DNA of 64,000 bases, taken from assembly GCF_000224145.3 (NCBI RefSeq), contig NC_020167.2, forward strand, positions 4,412,991 to 4,476,990, given 5' to 3'. Source of the stretch: Ciona intestinalis (taxonomy: Eukaryota > Chordata > Ascidiacea > Phlebobranchia > Cionidae). Below, one piece after another: positions 1-10,757 of the stretch; position 1 is the first letter of the stretch, and each line of letters begins with the position of its first letter. The notes under the pieces were generated by a model. That model saw only the letters and a list, made by a program, of their open reading frames with translations, searched no databases and was not told the origin of the DNA. The translations under genes and the position numbers were made by a program.

Positions 1-400
1 TCGAATTATCCAGATCATGTTTTAACAAAAATTAAAAACGGGTTATGAGAGTCGTGAGGATATGTTTTATAATTCTTTGAATTTCTTAGTTTACTACAAA
101 ATAGAACGAGAAAATGGAATAAAAATGTGTCCTATCTCTTAGAGAAGTACGTGTTACGGCAAACAAGTATTGTGTATAATATTACAAAATTAGGTCAAAT
201 GTTTCGCATAGTTTCTTATAGCAACGGTATCACAGACTGCCCCGAGCGCGGAAAGTCTGAGGTTGCGTTTTTTTGCAATATCATTGTCGTGTACAGCTTA
301 AATGTCAATTTTTTGCAATCCGGGAAAGAACAATTTTCTAAACTGACGTAAAAGCGAAACCAAGATAGCCATCGCGTATTTTCCAACTGCTACGTATGTG

Positions 401-1181
401 AGTAACTTAATCCTGGCGGTGCACGGACAGCAATGGTTTAATCAAATCACCAAATTATACAAACAATTATCCGCAAAAGAGAGTGTGACTTCCCAATCTA
501 CAGTACATCACGAACAACGTTGTTTCGCTCAGCTTTCTTTCGTTTGCCATATAGAGTCACATACAGAATGCCGATAGGTGCGCAAGTGTAACGCACTTTT
601 TCTTGATACCGCTTACTAAGTCTCAATGTAACTCTGGCTTCTCTTCAGATGAACTTTCTAGAAATCTTTAACAACTGCAACTCCAGGCTCAATCAAAAAA
701 TATTCTGGTCTAACAACACCAAGTCCTATTATACCCTTTTTGCATGGTCACTTTTATGCGCGTAAGTACTCGCAAAAGCAAAGTTAACACGCATAACGTC
801 ATAAGCGTGTTATCTACTGTAGAAGGTTGGTTGTTACTCGCATTATGCGAGTAATGAAAAGTTTGGAGGAATTACAATTTCACTTTTAAGAGCTTAATCT
901 TTTTCGGGTATTATTTTTACAGTTTTAAGTTGGTAATATCACCATAAAGGATAAAAACTTATTTTATAAACTAGGTTTAACAATATCACGCTTAAGTAAG
1001 CTAACTCAATGTTGATACGCGCATAAACAATGACCATGCAAAATAACGCGATTAGCGAGTTATCATATGACGAGTTAATGCGGAACTTTTTACCATGCAA
1101 AAAGGGTATTAGTCGCCAAATGCTTGCTTGTCAATGCGATTTTCACTAGAGCTGGGTTCAACGTTCAATACAGAATTTTAG
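401..1181 (+). pseudogene. Relic of a type-c CUB exon pair (left copy)
   Basis: This is the counterpart of 2879-3376 on the other side of the gap. The first-half exon relic is at about 401-577 and the second-half relic at about 649-1181. The second is split by an inverted-repeat element at 731-1109. This copy also lacks a short stretch around 1140 that the other copy keeps, the part encoding the conserved T-D-x-S-V motif. It cannot encode a CUB domain. Confidence 0.7.
731..1109. mobile_element. MITE family 2, long copy in the CUB relic
   Basis: The ends are inverted: ATACCCTTTTTGCATGGT at the left and its reverse complement at the right. Inside are shorter inverted motifs built on ACTCGCATTATGCGAGT and on ACACGC/GCGTGT. 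No ORF, so it is a non-autonomous DNA element. It sits inside a CUB exon relic. Confidence 0.7.
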
Positions 1182-2202
1182 GTAAAGAAAAGTCACCACT
1201 TTTATCTTATTATGTTTGACAAAAAAAAAACAATTAACGTTGTATAGTAGGGTGGGGCAAGGTAGGACACATTTTCAATTCGATTTTTCGTCCCATTTGG
1301 TAGTAAAGTTTTTTTATGTTAATCTGCTTAAAATTGAGCTGTATTTTACAGCCCCGTTTAAGGATGATATATTAGCACTTTTTGCGTGTACATGCACATG
1401 TACATAAATTTATGTTAGTGGCAACAGTAAAAAGTACTGAAAAAGTTTTTTTTTACTCCGTATATTTAATAGGGGGTGATAGGACGTATAACTCTTTTTT
1501 TCTCGTACTATTTGGTAGTAAACAAAGCGTATTTACAGATTTATGTAAGCGCACAATCGCGACACTAATTGAGGTTTGTTAAATGCTCTACACACTATCA
1601 GAAAATATGATTTTTTCCTCTTTTTACCTCATTCGTTTCATTTAGTATTTTGTTCTTTGCTGTCATTAGGTCTTGTGCATTGGTTTTGGAAGTTCCCCAA
1701 TTAACTTAAATTTTCACGTGGAGATAATCGCTTTCAGGTTTATTATCAATGATAAATATCATAAATCAATATAACAATTAAAACCAACGACAGTACGTTT
1801 AAAACGTTTTTTTTGTGCAATTTCTTTTTCACGTCACAAATACTTCACTACAATGCGTCATATGTCAGGGCATGAGTTGACTCACATGTTTGTTAACTGA
1901 AAGTAAGTTTTACGTAGTTAATATGGAGACCGGAATGATTGTGGTTGGCTGTGCATAGGGTAATTCATTGGTTAATGTTAAAAATGTGCAAATGTTTTAC
2001 GTGAAAAGGTAGTTAACCTTAACTTCGCATAACTGCGACTATTGATAGTCTGTTAACAGCCGGAGGGGAACTTGAATTTAAAAGTATAATATGAATTGAC
2101 ATTTTAAACCAACGTTTCTGTATACATTAAAATCATTTACTACAAATTAGACTTAGTTGTTTTTACCAACGAGTATGTATTTATTGTACAGTTTTCATAT
2201 AG

Positions 2203-2252
2203 NNNNNNNNNNNNNNNNNNNNNNNNNNNNNNNNNNNNNNNNNNNNNNNNNN
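2203..2252. other. Assembly gap (50 N)
   Basis: A run of 50 N. The 224 bp that follow (2253-2476) are not part of either copy of the flanking duplication, and I recognise nothing in them. Confidence 0.99.
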
Positions 2253-2439
2253 TTGTAGACTTATAACACATACTTGTGCCTTAATATATTGTATAAATGT
2301 TGCAGTGATTATTGCCAGTAGTTTGCAGCGAGCAGCTTCTGTTTCCACAAGACTCGTTTGCATCAGCATCGAATGTATGTGTCACTCGGCTTCAGTAAGA
2401 AAATAACTACAAAAACGTTTTAAAATCGGCATATAAAGT

Positions 2440-2612
2440 AGAGTAGAGGAAGACGAGACACCTTTAGCACATAATATCGAATTATCCAGATCATGTTTTA
2501 ACAAAAATTAAAAACGGGTTATGAGAGTCGTGAGGATATGTTTTATAATTCTTTGAATTTCTTAGTTTACTACAAAATAGAACGAGAAAATGGAATAAAA
2601 AGATGTCCTATC
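2440..2612. repeat. MITE family 1, diverged copy
   Basis: The left end reads AGTAGAGGAAGACGAGACACC. The centre has the TTTACTACAAAATAGAACGAG motif in shortened form and the right end is GATGTCCTATCT. Position 1 of the window starts inside the matching copy on the other side of the gap. Confidence 0.6.
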
Positions 2613-2878
2613 TCTTAGAGAAGTACGTGTTACGGCAAACAAGTATTGTGTATAATATTACAAAATTAGGTCAAATGTTTCGCATAGTTTCTTATAGCAA
2701 CGGTATCACAGACTGCCCCGAGCGCGGAAAGTCTGAGGTTGCGTTTTTTTGGCAATATCATTGTCATGTACAGCTTAAATGTCAATTTTTTGCAATCCGG
2801 GAAAGAACAATTCTCTAAACTGACGTAAAACCGAAACCAAGATAGCCATCGCGTATTTTCCAACTGCTACGTATGTGA

Positions 2879-3376
2879 GTAACTTAATCCTGGCGGTGCA
2901 CGGACAGCAATGATTTAATCAAATCACCAAATTATACAAACAATTATCCGCAAAACATCGAGTGTGACTACCCAATCTACAGTACATCCACGAACAACGT
3001 TGTTTCGCTCAGCTTTCTTTCGTTTGCCATATAGAGTCACATACTGAATGCCGATAGGTGGCGCAAGTGTAACGCAATTTTTCTTGATGCCGCTTACTAA
3101 GTCTCAATGTACTTTTTACTCAGATGGACTTTCTGGAAACCTTTAACAACCGCAACTCCAGGGTCAATCAAAAAATATTGTGGTCTAACAACACCAAGTC
3201 CTATTATACCCTTTTTGCATGGTCACTTTTATGCGCGTAAGTACTCGATCGCTATTCGCATTAACTTTTTACCATGCAAAAAGGGTATTAGTCGCCAAAT
3301 GCTTGCTTGTCAATGCGATTTACAACAGATGATAGTGTCACTAGAGCTGGGTTCAACGTTCAATACAGAATTTTAG
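2879..3376 (+). pseudogene. Relic of a type-c CUB exon pair (right copy)
   Basis: Translated pieces match the type-c CUB domain of genes A to D. The first half shows G-L-I-K-S-P-N-Y, N-Y-P-Q-N-I-E-C and N-N-V-V-S, with an in-frame stop where the active genes have the Glu of L-E-S-H. After a 67-bp former intron (acceptor near 3123) comes T-T-A-T-P-G-S-I-K-K-Y-C-G, then an 84-bp element remnant, then T-D-D-S-V-T-R-A-G-F-N-V-Q-Y-R followed by a donor-like GTAAAG at 3377. There are also frame changes between these pieces. I find no signal-peptide, a, b or d exons next to it, so this is a leftover of a former array member upstream of gene A. Confidence 0.75.
3206..3289. mobile_element. MITE family 2, internally deleted copy
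   Basis: It has the same two ends as 731-1109 at the same position in the CUB relic, but only 84 bp remain. The insertion therefore predates the split between the two copies of the flanking duplication. Confidence 0.7.
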
Positions 3377-4426
3377 GTAAAGAAAAGTCACCACTTTTAT
3401 CTTATTATGTTTGACAAAAAAAACAATTAACGTTGTATAGTAGGGTGGGGCAAGGTAGGACACATTTTCAATTCGATTTTTCGTCCCATTTGACAGTAAT
3501 TTTTTCGTCCTATTTGGTAGTAAAGTTTTTTTTTATGTTAATCTGCTTAAAATTGTGCTGTATTTTACAGCCCCGTTTAAGGATGATATATAAGCACTTT
3601 TTGCGTGTACATGCACATGTACATAAATTAATGTTAGTGCCAACAGTAAAAAGTACTGAAAAGGTTTTTTTTTTTACTCCGTATATTTAATAGGGGGGTG
3701 ATAGGACATATAACTCTTTTTTTCTCGTACTATTTGGTAGTAAACAAAGCGTATTTACAGATTTATGTAAGCGCACAATCGCGACACTAATTGAGGTTTG
3801 TTAAATGCTCTACACACTAACAGAAAATATGATTTTTTCCTCTTTTCACGTCATTCGTTTTCATTTAGTATTTTGTTCTTTGCTGTCATTAGGTCTTGTG
3901 CATTGGTTTTTGAAGTTCCCCAACTTAAATTTTCACGTGGAGATAATCGCTTTCAGGTTTTTTTATCAGTGATATATATCCTAAATCAATATAACAATTA
4001 AAACCAACGACAGTACGTTTAAAACGTTTTTTTTGTGCAATTTCTTTTTCACGTCACAAATACTTCACTACAATGCGTCATATGTCAGGGCATGAGTTGA
4101 CTCACATGTTTGTTTACTGAAAGTAAGTTTTACGTAGTTAATATTGAGATCGGAATGATTGTGGTTGGCTGTGTATAGGGTAATTCATTGGTTAATGTTA
4201 AAAATGTGCAAATGTTTTACGTGAAAAGGTAGTTAACCTTAACTTCGCATAACTGCGACTATTGATAGTCTGTTAACAGCCGGAGGGGAACTTGAATTTA
4301 AAAGTATAATATGAATTGACATTTTAAACCAACGTTTCTGTATACATTAAAATCATTTACTACAAATTAGAATTAGTTGTTTTTACCAAGAGTATGTATT
4401 TATTGTACAGTTTTTCATATAGCAGC

Positions 4427-4432
4427 TATAAA
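4427..4432 (+). promoter_or_regulatory. Possible TATA box of CUB gene A
   Basis: A TATAAA lies about 95 bp upstream of the gene A start codon. A CTTTTCAG acceptor-like site near 4480 allows a small 5' UTR intron. Supported only by position. Confidence 0.3.
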
Positions 4433-4527
4433 CAACAAAAGTTAGTTAAGAATTAGTAAATAACCGTTGCCTTTTCAGGCAAATTTAGCTATTTTAACGT
4501 ACTCAGCATAGTGGAGAATAGCATAGC

Positions 4528-7500
4528 ATGAAACAAGTACTACTGTCTGTTCTTATTATTACATTACTGTCAGGTAAGTGTGCATGCAGGTGAACCGATA
4601 GGTTATGCATATAATCGTAACAGTTTCCAAACCGAAATGTAATACAGTAGGGTGGGGTAAGATGGGACACCTTTAGCACATAATATCTAAATACCATAAT
4701 CGTGTTTTAAACAATTAACCACGGTTTATGGGAAACGTGAGAATACGGTTTTATAATTCTTTGAATGTTCTGTGTTTACTGCTAAATTAGACGAGCAAAT
4801 AGAATGAAAGATGTCCCATCTTTCCCCACCCTACTATACCTCTCATAATTTTTCACTGACATTGGCGTAGTGTACAGTATTTTAAGCATGAATGCATAAC
4901 CTATATGACAACACGTCATTAAACATGTCACTGCCCCGCAAGGATAATCAAACTTATCCTTTATTTATTTTATCCCAGATATCCCAAACGTGGTTGCGGA
5001 CAGTCTGTTCAACTTGACTGGTGTTGTTGGATCGACTTCGCCTTACTACACATCACCCGGACATCCAGGCAACAACCCTCATAACCTTAACACTTACTAT
5101 AGAATCAACGGTCGAAGCAGCTCCAATGTCATCACAGTTAGCTTCCCTTTCTTCCAATTGGAGAAACATAGACTTTGCAAGTAAATACTTGTTTTTAATG
5201 CAAATGACGTATTTGGGACAGCTATACATAATATATGTAATGGCACACTAGAGCTTCTTAGTAAGGCGGGGAAGACGGGACACCTTTTCATTTTATTTTC
5301 TAATCCCATTTGGTAGTAAACAAAGAGATTCGAAGCATTATAAAACTGTATCCTCGCGAATCCCATAAACTGTTGTTAATTACTCAAAACACGAACAGGA
5401 TATTTAGGTATTATGTGCAGAAGATGTCCCATCTTCGACCAGCAACTATTTAACTTTTTTATACATGCAGCTTCGACTCTTTAGCGATATACGAAGGCCC
5501 AACTACAACAGCTCGTTTGATTGGAAAATACTGCGGAACAAAATCTTTCTTTACCGTCACTGGTCGTGGGCAATACATGTACATGAACTACCGTACAGAC
5601 CGAAATATACATTCAATAGGTTTCCGGTTTCGATTTAGCATCGCAGGTGAAAGTTAAAACATGAAATATACAAGAAAATGTGTAACTAGTCACATAGAAA
5701 GTAGTTACTTCAAGTTTCTGATCAGTCATATGTGATATCGCACACTTTTACAGCCTCCAATGCGCCATCTTGCGACCAACTTTCGATCGGAGGAGGACCA
5801 AACAGTGGGAACATAACGTCACCGAACTACCCTTTAAATTACCCCCACAATACCGACTGCAGATACCGAATAAATGCTGGAAGCGCAACACGTATTATTA
5901 CTTTGTTATTTACCGCGTTCAATCTAGAAAGTCACATCGATTGCAAGTATGTGATTTTGCAAACATGTTCAACTAAAAAATTTTAAAAAAATGTTTCTAG
6001 GTACGATTTTGTAGAAGTTCACACTGGATTTAAAGGGAACTGGTCTCCAACCTCTAAGAAATACTGCGGTTCAGCTGTGCCAGCAAGACAAGTGATAACC
6101 GGTCAACAATATGTTTACATTCGGTTCTTTGCTGACCGAAGTGTGGCTAGATCTGGGTTTCAGATGCGTTACATTATTTCAGGTATTTAATATATTGTAG
6201 GGTGGGGGAAGATATGAGACTTTTTATTCTATTTTCCCGTCCCGTTTGGTGGTAAACAAAAAACTTTCAAAGAATTATAAACCGTATCCTCACGACTTCC
6301 GTAGACTGTTGTTAATTGTGTAAAACCGGATCAAGATATTTGGACTATTACTAAAGGTGTCTCATCTTACCACACAGTGCTATACTGAATGGCTCCAAGT
6401 ATTGCTTACTCTAATTGTATTAACTTTATTCGAAAATCAAAATTCCACTCATAAAACGGTAAAAACAATGTATTATAATTGGTATTGTTCTCGTCAACAG
6501 GCCTCTTACTTTCTGGATAGTTTAGGTGTATTCCTAAGTAGGCCATGCTCTCTAGTCCAAGCAAACATATATGTACGACTTTTTTCTACAGGCGGTGGTT
6601 CTTGTGATCAGCTTCACCTTGGTGGAGAACCTGGCAGCAATGGTGTGATATTTTCGCCAAATCATCCGAGCGATTATCCCAAAAACATTATGTGTCGGTA
6701 TAAAGTTAGCAGCTCCTGCCATAATAACACCATTCATTTCACTTTCAATGCATTCAATATAGAGCGCAATGCACAATGCCGGTAGGTAGAATAAGCTGAT
6801 GATCGGATGTACCGTATTGCAAAACGTTTGTGATAAAGTAGTGTGGGGGGAGATGGGACACCTTTTTATTCTATTTTTCCCTCACATTCGGCAGTAAACA
6901 ACTTACATTTAAAGTATTATAAAACCATTTCCTCATGACTCACATAGACCGTTGTTAATTTTTCAAACACGATCAGGATACTTGAATATTATGTGCTGAA
7001 GGTGTCCCATCTTCCCCCGCCCATTGCTAAATATCATTTTTATACTTTCAAGGTGGGACTACGTTGAGATGTTCAGCAACTGCACTGTTACTCCAGTGTC
7101 CCTTGGTAGATATTGTGGCTCAAATGTACCCGACCCTATTACTCGAAGAACAGCTTGTATGTCAATGAAGTTTAAAACGGATTCAAGCGTAACCATGAGC
7201 GGTTTCAACATAACTTACACAATATCTGGTTGGTATTAAAACCTATGTTAAAAAGTATCGAAACTGTTTAAAAGTATTGAAAAATCAACATTAGGATGGT
7301 AGGGTGGGGGAAGGATGGCACGCCTTTTCATTCCATTTTCTCGTCTCATTTGGTAATAAACAAAGAACATTCAAAGAATTATCAAATTGCATGGTCACGG
7401 CTCTCATAGACCGTTCTTAATTGTTTAAAACACGATCAGGATATTTAAAAATTATGTTCCAAAGGTGTCCCGTCTTCTCCCACCCTACTATATGTTTTAT

Positions 7501-8105
7501 CTATATAGGTATGCTAAGTTTTATCTTTCTTAAAAATCCACTACAGGTTCTTGCTACGGTTCAACTGGTGTCATTTCATCGCCAAGTTATCCAATGAACT
7601 ACCCTAACTTCGCACAGAACAACTACGTTGTGAAGCCACCGAATGCTACACTAATTCGTCTAGGATTCAATGATTTCGAGTAAGGAATACTAACTCTTGA
7701 AATCAACGAAATACTGTCAAAGTTATAGGCATCTCCTAACGTTTATGAATTTGTCTATGTACATATAAGACTTGTATCTACAAGCAGCAGTTACGAGGTG
7801 TGAAACAGACCCCGGTGTGTGTTATAACGACTGTTATTTTCCGGCTACGCGAAAATAAAGCAAGTTACATTCATTTATTTATACTGCATGTTTCTTATAG
7901 CATGGAGGGCACCGAGTCTAACAACTGCAGATTCGACAGTCTAACCATTAGACAAGGCAATGAAACCGGGCCGATATTATCGAAATTCTGTGGCTTTCTG
8001 GGAAGTTTTACGAGGGAATATGCAGCGACAAAATTGACCTTGATGTTCAAAACTGATCGCTCGGTTACACGGAGGGGATTCCAATGTGTTTATACGAAAG
8101 TGTAA
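4528..8105 (+). CDS. CUB gene A: secreted protein with four CUB domains
   Basis: Exons: 4528-4573, 4979-5180, 5471-5646, 5754-5946, 6001-6182, 6592-6781, 7053-7228, 7547-7679, 7901-8105. They join in frame to 500 aa. Exon 1 is a signal peptide (M-K-Q-V-L-L-S-V-L-I-I-T). Four CUB domains (types a, b, c, d) follow, each split by a phase-2 intron just before the Y/F-D-x-V strand. No transmembrane segment or other domain is visible, so a soluble extracellular protein is expected. In the b domain the E of N-L-E-S-H, the D of Y-D-F and the D and S of A-D-R-S match the acidic positions of calcium-binding CUBs (family knowledge). CUB1 lacks both cysteines of the first disulphide (D and T in their place). 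Introns hold MITE and SINE copies. The last codons may be altered by a final exon near 8539. The ligand is unknown. Confidence 0.85.
4644..4838. repeat. MITE family 1 (reference description)
   Basis: About 190 bp. One end reads TAGGGTGGGGTAAGATGGG and the other is a near inverse, CCCATCTTTCCCCACCCTA. Inside are conserved blocks such as CCTGATCGTGTTTTAAACA and TTTGTTTACTACCAAATGGG. No ORF. About two dozen copies occur in the first 37.4 kb, in both orientations. Flanking TA dinucleotides suggest a TA target site. This copy lies in intron 1 of CUB gene A. Confidence 0.85.
5262..5438. repeat. MITE family 1 copy, gene A intron 2
   Basis: Left end GTAAGGCGGGGAAGACGGGA. The right end is worn away after GATGTCCCATCTTC. 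Confidence 0.75.
6196..6384. repeat. MITE family 1 copy, gene A intron 5
   Basis: Both ends are recognisable but altered (TAGGGTGGGGGAAGATATGA; GTGTCTCATCTTACC). It starts about 13 bp after the exon 5 donor. Confidence 0.75.
6838..7023. repeat. MITE family 1 copy, gene A intron 6
   Basis: Runs from TAGTGTGGGGGGAGATGGGA to CCCATCTTCCCCCGCCC, nearly filling the intron. Confidence 0.8.
7299..7492. repeat. MITE family 1 copy, gene A intron 7
   Basis: Full-length, from TAGGGTGGGGGAAGGATGGC to CCCGTCTTCTCCCACCCTA. Confidence 0.8.
7790..7880 (+). mobile_element. SINE tail fragment in gene A intron 8
   Basis: GTTATAACGACTGTTATTTT and AAGCAAGTTACATTCATT match the 3' part of the SINE at 8155-8465. 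The tRNA-like head is missing. It ends just before gene A exon 9. Confidence 0.55.
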
Positions 8106-8154
8106 TATACACATACTTCTGTAACTTTAATAATACTTATTTCAATAGTCCAGT

Positions 8155-8465
8155 TTCGGCGTCGTGGCAAAGTGTTTAGCGCGCCTGCCTCTAACCCAAA
8201 GGTAATTGGTTCAAGGCTCGTCGCTGCTAACATGCTGGGCGTATGAGTCTTTAGGCAAGACACTTAGCGACATTTGCTCCAACCCAGTGGTCACTAATGG
8301 GTTGTCCAAATTATCAGCCATATATATAAAAAAAAAAAAAAAAATTACCTACAAAGTAACATACGCGGTAACTCGTAAGCTGACACTATTGGTGTATGAA
8401 TACCCGTGTTATAACGACTGTCGTTTTCAGGCCACGTGAGGGTAAAGTAAGTTACATTCATTCAT
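8155..8465 (+). mobile_element. tRNA-derived SINE
   Basis: The head resembles a tRNA gene: GTGGCAAAGTGTTTAGCGCG as A-box region and GGTTCAAGGC as B-box. It is followed by a body with AGACACTTAGCGACA and ACCCAGTGGTCACTAATGGG, an A-rich stretch near 8330, then a tail GTTATAACGACTGTCGTTTT. Related copies lie at 17204-17520 (reverse) and 57437-57700. It lies 3' of gene A, possibly in a 3' intron. Confidence 0.7.
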
Positions 8466-8538
8466 TCAGTTATTTAATATTTTCAGTGTAAATCAGCCAC
8501 TTCTGTGTAGATTAAAGTTATTCATATTTACTTTACAG

Positions 8539-8545
8539 GGAGTGA
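8539..8545 (+). other. Possible terminal exon start of gene A
   Basis: An acceptor CTTTACAG is followed by G-GAG-TGA. If the last exon is spliced at 8101 (AAAGT|GTAATA) the reading frame gains two codons and stops here. The same arrangement occurs in genes B, C and D; see the findings. Confidence 0.4.
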
Positions 8546-9060
8546 TTAAAAAGACAAAAAGGTACGAGTTTTGTTGACTTTACCGGTATAATATGAACAC
8601 AGCAAGTTCGATACACCCAGTTTATAACATACAGAACATCTCAAATTTCTAGTGGGCAATCATCAACAACGTCCAGTGAGACGTAATAGGGGAAATGGAA
8701 TGTAAAACCCACACACAACCGAATTGCGTAATTTTGTTTTATGTCTCGCCCTTATTGTTGTTGCAATAAAATATCCATCGTTCTTTCAAGTTAAAGTTGA
8801 AAATTTCACAGATTTATGTTTTATCCAAAAAATAATTACCGTATCATATACCCGAGGCACCTTGATTCTAAAAAAGTTGTTAATTGTTATAATCACCTTC
8901 AAGAGATTTGGGTGCAGGAACTTATAAACTGTGTACACTACCCCACAAAATTGTGTTTATATAGAATTTAATTTAAATCAGGGCAGATGTTTATATGCTT
9001 TATTGCACATATACATTATGTTTCATATTGCATATATATTAGGGTAGTGGAAAATGAGAC

Positions 9061-9258
9061 ATATAGTCGGGTGGGGGAAGATGAGACACCTTTTTGTTCT
9101 ATTTTCTCGTCCCATTTGATAGTAAACAAAAAACATTTAAAGAATTATAAAACCGTATCCCCACGACTCACATAAACCGTTGTTAATTGTTTAAAACATG
9201 ATCAGACTATTTGGACAATATGTGCTAAAGGTATCCTATCTTCCCCCTCCCTACTATA
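9061..9258. repeat. MITE family 1 copy between genes A and B
   Basis: Left end GTCGGGTGGGGGAAGATGAG, right end CCCCTCCCTACTATA. Confidence 0.8.
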
Positions 9259-9485
9259 TTTATGTTCTATTTTCTCGTCTCATTCAATAGTAAACAAAGA
9301 ACATTCAAAGAATTATAAAACCGTATCCTTAACACTTCTATATACGGTTGTTAACCGTTTAAAACACGATTAGAATATTTAGATATAGTAGGGTGGGGAA
9401 AGATAGGACACCTTTTACCTAAATTTTCTTGTCCCATTTAGTAGTATACTAAGAACAAACAAAGAATTATAAAACTATACCTCAT
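9259..9485. repeat. Two partial MITE family 1 copies
   Basis: 9259-9384 has only the interior of the element, starting at the TTCTATTTTCTCGTC block. At 9385 a new left end (TAGGGTGGGGAAAGATAGGA) begins a second copy that fades by about 9485. The arrangement suggests an insertion or recombination between neighbours. Confidence 0.6.
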
Positions 9486-9489
9486 TTTA

Positions 9490-10420
9490 GTCGTACGCAG
9501 TATTTTCAATTATGCAGGTATAGGTAAACAAGCCATATGCTTATTGTAAAGATTTTCAATTTTCGAGTAAAATTTAGGCTGGTTACATGTTTATAATTGT
9601 ACTGGGTTAAGTACGTTCATTAATTTCTGTAAATTTATACCACTTAACAAATTATACCTCCTAGAGCAACGTTTCTTAAATTTGGGTAAATTTATCCCTT
9701 GGTGTAAATTCCGCGAACTTACAGGGTAAATGAGCTACCAATCAAAATCCGCATCTGTTGACAGGTCAGAAAAGTTGGGCCAATTGTAGTACTTTACCAG
9801 ACATTGAACAACTCGTTCCCAAAAGCTAGTGCATCCGTCGCATAAGATATAGCCTAACTAATGTAATTAGCTGTTTTTTAATAAATGAGCGCCATATTAC
9901 ATATTGAGGGTAAATCTGATAGGCATCTTTGTTAAAAGGGGGAAAGCATACAAACAAGTTTAAGAACCACTGTCCTAGACATTTTGTAGTATAATTGAAT
10001 TACACCTCATAAACACTTTTTAGTAACGCCCACAATGACATATGCAAAAAGTCATCACGATTTGAACGTTGTACATTTATCGCCTTCGGCCTATTAGAAA
10101 AAATTAGGCAGATTTTGTCAAATAAATATATACAATGATTTCATCAGCCTGTAAAAAGTAATTGTGATAAAATAAATTTTTTAGCCGTAGGCGGCTTTTG
10201 TTTACCGCTTTTACCAGGTAACCGGGTTTCGTTTACCGGGTTATGCCCAGCGAATTATGTAAAGCAGGTTCTAAAAATTTTATGTTCGCTTTTATAAAGA
10301 CCTAAATACCCAATTAGCAACTTCTTTTTACAGCAAAACATATAGGTAGTAACAAAGTTAAAATGGTTTCCATATACTATACAATGCTACGCTACAGAAA
10401 TAGTTTTAATAGGGTATTAA
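9490..10420. other. Spacer between genes A and B, no recognised feature
   Basis: AT-rich DNA with no convincing ORF, CUB relic or inverted-repeat element. Confidence 0.6.
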
Positions 10421-10568
10421 AGCAATGTCACGTAGGCCGTATAGGATAATTTTACGACCAGCGCATACGGAAGTACCCTCAAGGCAAATCCGTCATGGAA
10501 ACTTAAAAAGACCTATATTTTTAAAAATATCAACTTTCGCATCTATATGGTATTTCCAGTGCGCACCC

Positions 10569-10576
10569 TATATAAA
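10569..10576 (+). promoter_or_regulatory. Likely TATA box of CUB gene B
   Basis: TATATAAA about 190 bp upstream of the gene B start codon, of the same form as the TATATAAA box of gene D. The intervening sequence would be 5' UTR, perhaps with an intron. Confidence 0.45.
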
Positions 10577-10757
10577 CTCACAATTTCAGCAGCATGTCAC
10601 CATTTCTGGTCTGACACAGCTTCATGTATGTAAACTTATAAGACTATCATTTGTATGGTGTAGACTTTTAGGTTACAACTTTGTAAAATTGACGGTTACT
10701 TCTTTATCTAGATATAGTTAAAAGTATACTTATCGAATAAAAATCCTGATCGTAAGA

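Larger units (their letters stand above)
1..2202. repeat. Left copy of a ~2 kb direct duplication beside a gap
   Basis: This stretch is repeated almost base for base at 2477-4422. It carries the same CUB-exon relic, the same MITE fragments and the same AT-rich tail, and it stops at the N gap just where the right copy runs on into the promoter region of CUB gene A. The largest difference is an element at 731-1109 that is cut down to 84 bp in the right copy. The pair may be two haplotypes left side by side by the assembler, or a real tandem duplication. Confidence 0.85.
2477..4422. repeat. Right copy of the ~2 kb direct duplication
   Basis: It matches 1-2202 with scattered substitutions and small indels. 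This copy continues without a break into the 5' region of CUB gene A, so it is the one physically tied to the array. Apart from the CUB relic and mobile-element pieces I see no coding content. Confidence 0.85.
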
